Assembly (NCBI GenBank): GCA_024684515.1
Contig: JAIKWS010000055.1
Location: 1 to 57,878 of the forward strand
Direction: 5' to 3'
DNA length: 57,878 nt
Source of the DNA: Prevotella sp.
GTDB lineage: Bacteria; Bacteroidota; Bacteroidia; Bacteroidales; Bacteroidaceae
The position numbers and the translations under genes were made by a program. The notes under the pieces were generated by a model. That model made no database searches. It worked only from the letters and a program-made list of their open reading frames with translations, and was not told where the DNA came from. Positions within the stretch are counted from its first letter, which is position 1, and each line of letters begins with the position of its first letter. Shown one piece after another: positions 28,890-35,866 of the stretch.

Positions 28890-29035
28890 ATAGACCTACC
28901 GACCTACCATGACCCCTCGCAAACATCCTGCCACAAAGGGTTTGAGGCATGGTAGGTCTTTTTCGAAGACCTACCATCGCGAAACGCCTTTGTATAATGG
29001 GCTTGAGACGTGTTATGGTAGGTCGGTAGGTCTAT
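28890..29035. repeat. Nested palindromic element with two hairpin repeats
   Basis: Outer arms 28890-28910 and 29015-29035 are a perfect 21-bp inverted repeat containing GACCTACC twice. Inside, 28949-28960 and 28966-28977 form a 12-bp hairpin built from the same ATGGTAGGTC motif. The result is two consecutive elements, each bounded by GACCTACCAT and ATGGTAGGTC, with loosely similar interiors (TCGCAAAC...GGGTTTGAG and TCGCGAAAC...GGGCTTGAG). The arrangement resembles paired repetitive extragenic palindromes or a structured RNA; no known family was recognised. Confidence 0.8.
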
Positions 29036-29142
29036 ATCGATTTTTAGGAAATTTCTTTCTTGTGCACAGAAAATACATTTTTCTTGTTATGACAAAACAT
29101 TCTATAGTGATGACAAGACACACTCTAGTTATGAACAAATCA

Positions 29143-29230
29143 TTCCCAGGCTGGGAATAAAAAATTCCCACACTGGGAATAAATAGTTCCCACGCTGGGA
29201 AAATATTATTCCCTAGTTAGAAGAGTAATA
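29143..29230. repeat. Four 22-bp units carrying TTCCCA..TGGGAA palindromes
   Basis: Units start at 29143, 29165, 29187 and 29209. The first three contain TTCCCASSCTGGGAA or a close variant, a short perfect hairpin, followed by A/T-rich spacers; the fourth keeps only TTCCC. Just upstream, ATGAMAARACA-like units start at 29089, 29110 and 29131 (period 21). Confidence 0.85.
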
Positions 29231-29360
29231 CTCCCTGGTCATTGAGGATTTTCTGTGTAGTTATGAAAGAATTATTTTGCCTGATACTATTTTCTATGTA
29301 AATGATACATGATTACTATTATTTGGTAGTTAATTTCATGGAAATCTGACAAAAAAGTAG

Positions 29361-29368
29361 TAACTTTG
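29361..29368 (+). promoter_or_regulatory. Bacteroidetes -7 box (TAACTTTG) for the GH88 fusion gene
   Basis: TAACTTTG matches TAnnTTTG, 45 bases before the ATG at 29413. It does not share the operator-like block found at 6901 and 10785, so this unit is probably under different control. Confidence 0.6.
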
Positions 29369-29412
29369 CAGTCAAATTAGCTAACCCAATTGACGTAATA
29401 ACTAACCCAAAT

Positions 29413-31755
29413 ATGAAGAAAACAAAAATTATCATCCTGGCTATTGCTTTGCTGTTGCCTTTTCATCTGCTGGCAGACGAAACCATGCAACGTGTCATTG
29501 AGCGAGGCCTGAGCCGTGCCCATCAGCAGTCGCTTATTATGGCTCGTGCCCTTGAGAACCAGAAAGATGCCCTGCCTCGTAGCTTTGAGCGGGGTGAACT
29601 GAAGACCATCCGGTTCGACCACTGGGTATCGGGATTCTTTCCTGGCGTGTTGTGGCTGCTTTACGAGAACACGCAGGACGCACAATTGCTTAAGTATGCA
29701 GAAATGTACACAGACCGTGTTGAGCCTGCCAAGCGTGTGACGAATACCCACGATCTGGGTTTCATGCTTTATTGTAGCTTTGGACAGGGCTATCGTCTGA
29801 CGGGCAACAAGCACTATCTTGACGTCATCAAAGAGGGAACCAAGAGTTTGCTGACACGATGGAATCCCAAACTGGGCGTTATCAAGTCGTGGGAGTCGGG
29901 ACCCAAGTGGCAGTATCCCGTCATCATCGACAACATGATGAATCTGGAGATGCTCTGTTTCATGACCCGAGAGACAGGCGATATGGAGTATGAGCGTATT
30001 GCTGAGCGTCATGCACAGACCACGATGAAGAACCATTTCCGAGATAACTACTCCACGTATCATGTGGTGTCGTACGATACCATCACTGGCCAGCCACATG
30101 CCAAGAACACCGCACAGGGATATGCCGATGGTAGCTCGTGGGCCCGCGGACAGGCATGGGGACTCTATGGTTATACGATGATGTATCGTGAGACACTCAA
30201 TCCCAGATATCTGCAACAGGCACGCAACATTGGTGCGTTCCTGATGAATCATCCCCGTTTGCCAGAAGACAAGGTGCCTTATTGGGACTACGATGCTCCT
30301 GACATCCCCAATGCCAAGCGTGATGCCTCGGCAGCAGCTGTCATGGCCTCGGCACTCATTGAACTGAGTCAACTAGATCCAGGACCGATGGCTCCCCAGT
30401 GGCTGGCACTGGCCGAGCAGCAGCTGCGCACACTCTCGTCGCCTGAGTACCTGGCTGCCGAGGGTGAACAGGGTGGTTTCATCCTCAAGCATGGCGTGGG
30501 TCATCTGCCTGCCAATGCTGAGGTAGATGTGCCATTGACCTATGGCGACTACTACTATGTGGAGGCTCTGATGCGACTGAAGCAGTTGCTACAGAAAACG
30601 ACGGGATTGCAGGATCGCAAGCTATGGGTGGAGACGCTGACACGTATTGCCCATCCAGTACTGGAGAGCCTGGCAGCAGGTACCCTGAAGAAGAATATGC
30701 CATTCGAGTCGCTCTCACGTGAACCATTGCGAAGGGAAGTGTCGTATCTCGAAGCCGTAGGACGTACCATCTGTGGCATTGGTCCGTGGCTGGAACTAGG
30801 TCCTGACAATACAGATGAGGGCCAACTGCGTGCCCAGTACATCGATCTTGTGGTGAAGGGACTGAAGAATGGTGTCAATCCGAATTCGCCAGATCATCTG
30901 ATGTTCGACAATCGACATACGCAGCCACTGGTAGATGCAGCCTTCCTGGCAGAGGGTATCCTGCGTGCTCCTACGCAGATCTGGGGACGGCTGGACCAGC
31001 AGACCCGTGACTGGCTGGTGAACGAGTGGAAGATCTCGCGTGGCATCAAGCCTTTCGAGTGCAACTGGCTGCTCTTCGCATCGATTGTGGAGTGTGCTTT
31101 GCTGGAGTTCACGGGCGAGTGCGATATGCAGCGACTGACCTATGGCGTCAACCGTTTCCGTAATGAGTGGTATAAGGGTGACGGCTGGTATGGCGATGGT
31201 CCTGCCTTCCATCTCGACTACTACAACAGCCTCGTCATCCATCCGATGTTTACAGAGGTGCTGCGTATCATGAAGAAGCACAACATAGAGGGTGCCGATT
31301 TCCTGCCTGCACAAGAGGAGCGGCACGGACGGCTGGCAGCACAGCTGGAACGCATGATCTCACCCGAGGGTAGCTATCCCGTTACGGGCCGTTCTATCGT
31401 CTATCGCTTTGGTGCGTTCCATGCCTTGGCCGATGCTGCCTTGCTGCATATCCTGCCTGCTGACGTCAGCCCCGCACAGGTACGTTGTGGTCTGACAGCT
31501 GTCATCAACCGTCAGCTCAGCCAGCCTCGTACGTTTGATGCCGATGGCTGGTTGCGAATTGGCTATACAGGCAGTCAGATACGCATGTCGGAGGACTATA
31601 TCAACACGGGTAGCGTCTATCTCTGCACAGCCGCTTTCCTGCCCCTTGGCCTGCCTGCTGACGATCCGTTCTGGGCAGCACCAGCACGCGACTGGACAGC
31701 TAAGAAGGCATGGGGTGGGGTAGACGTAGGTGCCGATCATGCCATTAGGAACTAG
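29413..31755 (+). CDS. Fusion of GH88 unsaturated glucuronyl hydrolase with a DUF2264 domain
   Basis: A 780-residue secreted protein (signal peptide cut near LLAD). The first half (about 30-385) is a GH88 (alpha/alpha)6 barrel. Candidate catalytic Asp114 lies in NTHDLGFML and Asp173 in IIDNMMNLE, and the GSSWARGQAWGLYG motif is present. GH88 enzymes hydrolyse the unsaturated uronic acid left by polysaccharide lyases. The second half (about 397-770) fits DUF2264, with PWLELGP, MFDNRHTQPLVDAAFLAEG, WLLFASIVE and GDGWYGDGPAFHLDYYNS. As I recall, DUF2264 includes glucuronidases now placed in GH154. The two parts may act in turn on glucuronate-bearing glycans (inference). The esterase gene follows 22 bases downstream. 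Confidence 0.8.
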   Translation: MKKTKIIILAIALLLPFHLLADETMQRVIERGLSRAHQQSLIMARALENQKDALPRSFERGELKTIRFDHWVSGFFPGVLWLLYENTQDAQLLKYAEMYTDRVEPAKRVTNTHDLGFMLYCSFGQGYRLTGNKHYLDVIKEGTKSLLTRWNPKLGVIKSWESGPKWQYPVIIDNMMNLEMLCFMTRETGDMEYERIAERHAQTTMKNHFRDNYSTYHVVSYDTITGQPHAKNTAQGYADGSSWARGQAWGLYGYTMMYRETLNPRYLQQARNIGAFLMNHPRLPEDKVPYWDYDAPDIPNAKRDASAAAVMASALIELSQLDPGPMAPQWLALAEQQLRTLSSPEYLAAEGEQGGFILKHGVGHLPANAEVDVPLTYGDYYYVEALMRLKQLLQKTTGLQDRKLWVETLTRIAHPVLESLAAGTLKKNMPFESLSREPLRREVSYLEAVGRTICGIGPWLELGPDNTDEGQLRAQYIDLVVKGLKNGVNPNSPDHLMFDNRHTQPLVDAAFLAEGILRAPTQIWGRLDQQTRDWLVNEWKISRGIKPFECNWLLFASIVECALLEFTGECDMQRLTYGVNRFRNEWYKGDGWYGDGPAFHLDYYNSLVIHPMFTEVLRIMKKHNIEGADFLPAQEERHGRLAAQLERMISPEGSYPVTGRSIVYRFGAFHALADAALLHILPADVSPAQVRCGLTAVINRQLSQPRTFDADGWLRIGYTGSQIRMSEDYINTGSVYLCTAAFLPLGLPADDPFWAAPARDWTAKKAWGGVDVGADHAIRN

Positions 31756-31777
31756 AAAACCAACATTTATTCAGCTT

Positions 31778-33421
31778 ATGAGAAAGATTTTTGTAACCAT
31801 GATGCTTCTGTTGTCGCTTACATTGTCGGCACAGACAAACGAGAGGAAAATCACAGTCACAGAGAATATCGCCTATCGTACTGACGTAGGCCCTAACACG
31901 TTGCTCGACCTGGCCCAACCGCTCTTCGGACCGCAGACCAATCGTCCTGCCATTCTCATCATCCACGGTGGTGGCTGGAGTGCAGGTTCTAAAAACGATA
32001 TGGTGTACCGCACGCTGATGATCGACTATGCCATGAAAGGCTATGTGGTGGCCAATATGAACTACCGTCTGACGCAGGAGGCACCGCTGCCAGCCTGTAT
32101 TGAGGACGTCCGCTGTGCCGTTCGCTGGATGAAGGCCAACGCCAGTCGCCTGGGCATCGACCCTAACCGCATTGGTACCTATGGCCATTCGGCAGGCGGC
32201 CATCTGTCGCTGATGCTGGGTGTGGCTGCCGATAGTAAGTCTTTCAACGAGGCTGGTGCTCCCTGGATGGACCAGTCGTGCAGTGTGGCTTGTGCCGTGG
32301 GTGGTGCACCTCCAACGGAGATTGGCAATCCCAACAGCCCCTGGTCGCAACATGCCGAATGGTGGCCCATCGGATATATCAAGCAGCAGCCTACTCCCAT
32401 CCTCGTGCTGCAAGGTGGTGAAGATCCGATAGTGAGACCAAATCTGACGGAAGACTGGGTGACGAAGATGCAAAAGGCCGGCTCGTCTGTTGACTTCGTG
32501 AAGGTGCATGGCAATCATGGTGTGGCCTTCGACCAGCAGCTGGAGTTCACCCGTCCTGCCATGGATGCCTTCTATGCCCGCCATCTGAAGCATGATGACC
32601 CAAGTGTGAGCTTCGAACAGATGAAAGTGCCTGATTTTGGTGGTAGTGGACGATATAAGGCTATTGCTGTCCGTGAGAAATCACTCACCGACTTCGTGGT
32701 CTATCACCCCGTCAGCATGGAGACTGCCGTGGCTCGCGAGCGGGGCAAGCTGCCTGTGCTCATCTTTGCCAATGGAGGGTGCATGGATACCAGCATCGGT
32801 TACGAGAACATGCTCACTGATATTGCCTCCTATGGCTATGTGGTGGTGGCTATTGGCGAACTGCAGATGTTTGCCCAGCACGACAAGGAACAGCATACCC
32901 CCTCGTCGATGGTAGCAAAGGCTATGGACTGGATATGTCAGCAGGCTGCTGATCCTGCCTCTATATATTATAATAATGTAGATGTCGAGAAGATAGCTGC
33001 TGCCGGACATTCCTGTGGTGGTGCCCAGGTGCTGGCTAATGCGGGTGATGCCCGGCTGAAGACCTATCTCATCCTGAATGCCGGCATGGGTAAGATGACG
33101 ATGGCTGATGCTAGTTCGAAGTCGCTGAAGAACCTGCATGCCCCGATTCTCTATCTCGTGGGTGGTACCTCTGACGTGGCCTGGCAGAATGCACAGATTG
33201 ACTACAAGGCCATCAAGAAGAATCCCGTCGTGCTGGCTGACAATACGAAGAGTGGACATGGTGGCACCTACAATCAGCCCAATGGTGGCGACAACTCCCG
33301 TATGGTGCGAAGCTGGCTCGACTGGCAGCTGAAGGGGAAGACAGAATTCGATGCCCTCTTCCTGCGTGGTGACCTTACTGGCTACGACGACTGGACCATT
33401 GAGTGCAAGAACTTCAAGTAG
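31778..33421 (+). CDS. Secreted double esterase: two alpha/beta-hydrolase domains in one chain
   Basis: A 547-residue protein; the start at 31778 gives a signal peptide (cut near LSAQ), while the upstream ATG at 31730 would overlap the previous gene. The first domain (about 20-280) is a carbohydrate-esterase-like hydrolase of the HSL/BD-FAE type, with oxyanion motif HGGGW, nucleophile Ser138 in GHSAGG, and a likely acid and His in GGEDPIV and GNHGVAF. The second (about 285-530) is a dienelactone-hydrolase/chlorophyllase-like domain with nucleophile Ser412 in GHSCGGAQ and a C-terminal His in SGHGGTY. BD-FAE-like enzymes remove feruloyl or acetyl groups from xylan. With the GH88 neighbour, deacylation of a glucuronic-acid-containing hemicellulose is plausible (inference). 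Confidence 0.75.
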   Translation: MRKIFVTMMLLLSLTLSAQTNERKITVTENIAYRTDVGPNTLLDLAQPLFGPQTNRPAILIIHGGGWSAGSKNDMVYRTLMIDYAMKGYVVANMNYRLTQEAPLPACIEDVRCAVRWMKANASRLGIDPNRIGTYGHSAGGHLSLMLGVAADSKSFNEAGAPWMDQSCSVACAVGGAPPTEIGNPNSPWSQHAEWWPIGYIKQQPTPILVLQGGEDPIVRPNLTEDWVTKMQKAGSSVDFVKVHGNHGVAFDQQLEFTRPAMDAFYARHLKHDDPSVSFEQMKVPDFGGSGRYKAIAVREKSLTDFVVYHPVSMETAVARERGKLPVLIFANGGCMDTSIGYENMLTDIASYGYVVVAIGELQMFAQHDKEQHTPSSMVAKAMDWICQQAADPASIYYNNVDVEKIAAAGHSCGGAQVLANAGDARLKTYLILNAGMGKMTMADASSKSLKNLHAPILYLVGGTSDVAWQNAQIDYKAIKKNPVVLADNTKSGHGGTYNQPNGGDNSRMVRSWLDWQLKGKTEFDALFLRGDLTGYDDWTIECKNFK

Positions 33422-33455
33422 GACGGACAGTAGGCTGTAGGATGCCGTTCTGAAT

Positions 33456-33542
33456 ATGGATAAGGATACCTATGAGCGGCAGAAGCTCTTTGCGGGCGAA
33501 AAGAAGACCATCGGATTTGTTCTGATAATAATTAGCAATTGA
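33456..33542 (+). CDS. Possible 28-residue ORF, uncertain
   Basis: ATG at 33456 opens a 28-codon frame, beginning MDKDTYERQKLFAGEKK with a short hydrophobic end, that stops 7 bases before the TfoX-like gene. The composition is protein-like but it has no recognised relatives. It could be the N-terminal remnant of a longer protein or chance. Confidence 0.2.
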   Translation: MDKDTYERQKLFAGEKKTIGFVLIIISN

Positions 33543-33549
33543 GAAAGAT

Positions 33550-33903
33550 ATGGCAAGCAGTGTAGACTTCGTGCAATATATTGCCGACCAGTGTAGTGGG
33601 GCTGGCGAGATTGTCACCAAGAAGATGTTTGGTGACTATGGCGTCTATTGTAATGGTAAGATTTTCGCGTTGATATGCGACGATTGCCTCTATGTGAAAC
33701 CTACCGAGGCAGGAAGACGGTTGCTGAGGAAGGAAGTCCTACGACCCCCTTATGACGGTGCGAAAGACTATTTCTTCATTGCCGACGTGGACGACCGTGA
33801 CTATCTGTCGGAGCTGGTACGCCAGACCTGTAAGGAGCTGCCTGAGGCAAAGGTGAAAGACAGGAAAAAAGGAAATGACCACCTGCTGTCATCTTTTTCT
33901 TGA
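33550..33903 (+). CDS. TfoX N-terminal domain family protein
   Basis: A 117-residue cytoplasmic protein matching the TfoX N-terminal domain pattern: a leading helix (SVDFVQYIADQC), then KKMFGDYGVYCNGKIFALICDDCLYVK, followed by the basic ARRLL/GRRLL-type segment and YFFIADVDDRDYLSELV. In gamma-proteobacteria, TfoX/Sxy controls competence, but stand-alone N-domain proteins are widespread and mostly uncharacterised. The C-terminus is lysine-rich. Neither neighbour suggests a competence role. It lacks an obvious -7 box of its own. Confidence 0.8.
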   Translation: MASSVDFVQYIADQCSGAGEIVTKKMFGDYGVYCNGKIFALICDDCLYVKPTEAGRRLLRKEVLRPPYDGAKDYFFIADVDDRDYLSELVRQTCKELPEAKVKDRKKGNDHLLSSFS

Positions 33904-33932
33904 GAAAAGAGTGTGGTTATGTTTTTTTTCGC

Positions 33933-33940
33933 TATCTTTG
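33933..33940 (+). promoter_or_regulatory. Bacteroidetes -7 box (TATCTTTG)
   Basis: TATCTTTG precedes the lipoprotein gene at 33989 by about 48 bases and follows a T-rich tract. It fits TAnnTTTG. Confidence 0.6.
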
Positions 33941-33988
33941 CAGCATCTTTTGCAAATGTAAGTCAATAATCAAAATCTAAACAAAACT

Positions 33989-34510
33989 ATGTACAAGAAA
34001 CAGTTATCATTTAACCTGCTGTTTGTCGTTCTCTCATTATTTGTAACGACCAGCCTTGTCTCCTGCAGCGTTGAAGACAACGAGGTAGACGAGCAGGAGC
34101 AGATTTCGTCGATTGCCGACCAGGTATGGGCCTACAGTCTGGAGCATCCTGATGGCTTCACACTGAACATCCATACGATGACAGCACCCACCGAAGGCAT
34201 ATCAGTGGCCTATGCTGCCACTCAGAACAGCCATTCGCGTGATCAGCTGGACAAGGTGGTGAGTCATTCCTTGCAGAATTCCGGATACGTGGGAGGCTGG
34301 TATGACAGCTATGATGGTCTCTACTATTTCGACAGTGTGCGCTTGTTCCCTGAGGATCAGCTGGAAGAGGCCCTTCAATTTGCCGAGGAGAATGGTCAGT
34401 ATGCTGTCTTTGTGATCTCCACTTCAACAGAAATCAGCGTTATACCACAGGTTGCCGCAGTGCTGCAGCAGCCATACGTCTCGACCCCGTCTTTCTACAG
34501 CTATTGGTAG
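33989..34510 (+). CDS. Lipoprotein of unknown function
   Basis: A 173-residue protein with lipobox Cys26 (SLVSC) and an acidic mature N-terminus. The rest is one compact domain: WAYSLEHPDGFTLNI, then GISVAYAATQNSHSRDQLDKV, a segment GYVGGWYDSYDGLYYFDSVRLF, and a last helix-strand unit EENGQYAVFVISTSTEI. The 'HP-GFT' and 'GGWxx...YYFDS' elements look conserved in Bacteroidetes hypotheticals, but I cannot name the family or a function. It is a single-gene unit with its own promoter, and hairpins follow its stop. Confidence 0.75.
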   Translation: MYKKQLSFNLLFVVLSLFVTTSLVSCSVEDNEVDEQEQISSIADQVWAYSLEHPDGFTLNIHTMTAPTEGISVAYAATQNSHSRDQLDKVVSHSLQNSGYVGGWYDSYDGLYYFDSVRLFPEDQLEEALQFAEENGQYAVFVISTSTEISVIPQVAAVLQQPYVSTPSFYSYW

Positions 34511-34591
34511 TATCTTAGCCTCTCTCTCCCCTTCGTGAGATAATCAGTCTGCCGTTTTCTGGAAAATAGCAGAGAGAAGAGGAGGGGACAC

Positions 34592-34651
34592 ACGGCAGTG
34601 CCACTTGGTTCGTCTGATCCCGATGGTCAGACAGACCAAGTGGTTTGCCGT
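34592..34651 (+). ncRNA. Long interrupted hairpin, possible structured RNA
   Basis: Three successive paired segments are visible: ACGGCA (34592-34597) with TGCCGT (34646-34651), CCACTTGGT (34601-34609) with ACCAAGTGG (34635-34643), and GTCTGA (34612-34617) with TCAGAC (34627-34632), leaving a 9-base loop. There are 21 Watson-Crick pairs with small bulges, about 80 bases after the lipoprotein stop. No T-run follows. It could be a 3' UTR stabiliser or a small RNA; no known family was recognised. Confidence 0.4.
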
Positions 34652-34819
34652 TTCCAGACACTCAGTCTTAGAGGGCCATTGGCATGTGACAAGGTTTGTG
34701 GTCATCAAGCAAGGGATGCACCGCTAGCTGGTGTGGCGAGGAAGACAGGCTTGCAGTCATAAATAAAAAAACTAAACAAAAGGAAAATCCCTCAGGGATG
34801 GCGATTTTATGCTATCGTT

Positions 34820-34885
34820 AGGAAAATATTTTTCCCTAGTGAGGAAAAAAGTTTTTCCTAGTGAGGAAAATATTTTTTCAGTGTG
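34820..34885. repeat. Three 22-bp units, AGGAAAATATTTTTCC type
   Basis: Units start at 34820, 34842 and 34864; each has a GGAAAA...TTTTTCC inverted core followed by CTAGTG or a variant. A fourth unit begins as AGGGA at 34886 and then diverges. The period matches the arrays at 29143 and 35020 although the sequence differs. Confidence 0.8.
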
Positions 34886-35009
34886 AGGGAGCAATAGCAG
34901 ATGTCTTGCGGAACGTAAAAAGACTTTACATTCTGCCGTTTTTTCCTGTGGTGCTTGTCTGTAAGTAAAGCACCTTATTTCTAGGGGTCACCATAGCGTT
35001 TTCAGGTGG

Positions 35010-35579
35010 GTGTTTTTCGGAACATATGTTCATTGGCTCACGAACATATGTTCATCGGGCTTCGAACATATGTTCATCGGGCAACGAATATATGTTGCGA
35101 ATGGCATCAAGCCATTAGAAACCAGGGGTGAGGTGAGTGCCCATTTAGGCCAACTGACAAAAATAGCCTCATGCGATTTATACAAGGTAGATGCATTGAC
35201 GCATTCCATACCCTACCTGACACCAGTCGCAAACACCTTGTTGACGGATATCGGCACACGCTTTCAACAGCAGTTGAGAGAGCAGGGATACAGGCCCCAT
35301 CGCATCATCGTCACTTCCGTACTGCGGTCTGCTGACGATGTCAAAAGGCTGCAGAACACCAATTCCAATGCCATCGCTAACTCCCCTCACAGATATGGCA
35401 CCACTTTCGATATCACCTATATCCGATATGACAGGCTGTCTAGGAATGGCAAGCCTGTCAACAACAACAAGATGGCTGATATCCTAGGTAGTGTACTCAG
35501 CCAGCTGAGGAAGGAAAGACGTTGCTATGTCAAGTACGAACGCAAGCAACATTGCTTCCATATCACTGTCAGAAAATAG
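35010..35579 (+). CDS. DUF5715-like protein with a repeat-derived N-terminus
   Basis: The C-terminal part (from about residue 32) resembles DUF5715 proteins, which look like M15-type peptidoglycan peptidases: a long helix with VDALTHSIPYLTPVANTLL, then RIIVTSVLRSADDVKRLQNTN, NSPHRYGTTFDITY and a final YVKYERKQHCFHIT. The conserved H and D of HRYGTTFD would be metal ligands by analogy. The first 30 or so residues are translated from the 22-bp palindromic array at 35020-35097 and contain no signal peptide, although exported relatives normally have one. The start is uncertain: GTG at 35010 or ATG at 35070. The 5' end may have been replaced by the repeats, leaving a truncated or inactive gene (inference). 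Confidence 0.5.
   Translation: MFFGTYVHWLTNICSSGFEHMFIGQRIYVANGIKPLETRGEVSAHLGQLTKIASCDLYKVDALTHSIPYLTPVANTLLTDIGTRFQQQLREQGYRPHRIIVTSVLRSADDVKRLQNTNSNAIANSPHRYGTTFDITYIRYDRLSRNGKPVNNNKMADILGSVLSQLRKERRCYVKYERKQHCFHITVRK
35020..35097. repeat. Four GAACATATGTTC palindromes spaced exactly 22 bp
   Basis: Perfect 12-base palindromes lie at 35020-35031, 35042-35053 and 35064-35075. A degenerate fourth (GAATATATGTTG) lies at 35086-35097. Spacers between them are CATTGGCTCA-like and CATCGGGCTT-like. The array overlaps the 5' end of the DUF5715-like frame, so it could be coding sequence, an operator array or both. Confidence 0.9.
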
Positions 35580-35833
35580 TGTCAAGGTCACCAGGAATTC
35601 CCCCCTCATTCCAATTTGGCTGCCTGAATCCGCAAATGGCTTTGTCTGCCACAGGACATTGCCATCCACAGAGAGCCACGTAGACAGAGACGACAGAATG
35701 GTGAGCCATTCCCCATCGATGAGTTGGAGTTGGCACTCTTTTTCGTGTCTTCCTATTTCAGCTATTTTTCGAGATGTGGATATGATTTCCAAATTTTATG
35801 GCACAAGAATATTGTTATTTGCGAAAAAAGCAT

Positions 35834-35841
35834 TATATTTG
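35834..35841 (+). promoter_or_regulatory. Bacteroidetes -7 box (TATATTTG) for the esterase-LamG gene
   Basis: TATATTTG fits TAnnTTTG and lies 26 bases before ATG 35867. It falls inside the longer frame starting at 35798, which supports the later start. Confidence 0.55.
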
Positions 35842-35866
35842 TACCCTGATTCAAAACCTTCTCAGC

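Larger units (their letters stand above)
28335..29412. other. Gene-free, repeat-dense intergenic kilobase
   Basis: No credible coding region. It holds in order: the hairpin at 28446-28478, an 11-bp array with inverted halves (28619-28717), a second 11-bp array (28769-28845), a nested palindromic element (28890-29035), three loose 21-bp units (29089-29151), a 22-bp palindromic array (29143-29230), and the -7 box of the next gene (29361-29368). Two small ORFs (28377-28586 and 28909-29160) read through repeats and have no protein-like features. Confidence 0.8.
34511..35009. other. Gene-free spacer with hairpins and a 22-bp array
   Basis: Contains the long interrupted hairpin at 34592-34651 and the 22-bp repeat array at 34820-34885. 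No coding frame with protein-like composition was found. A T-rich stretch with several TTTTTCC blocks belongs to the array. Confidence 0.7.

Noticed and set aside
28377..29160. Small ORFs in the repeat-dense kilobase (28377-28586 and 28909-29160)
   Set aside because: They cross repeat units, have no protein-like composition and no promoter or ribosome site.
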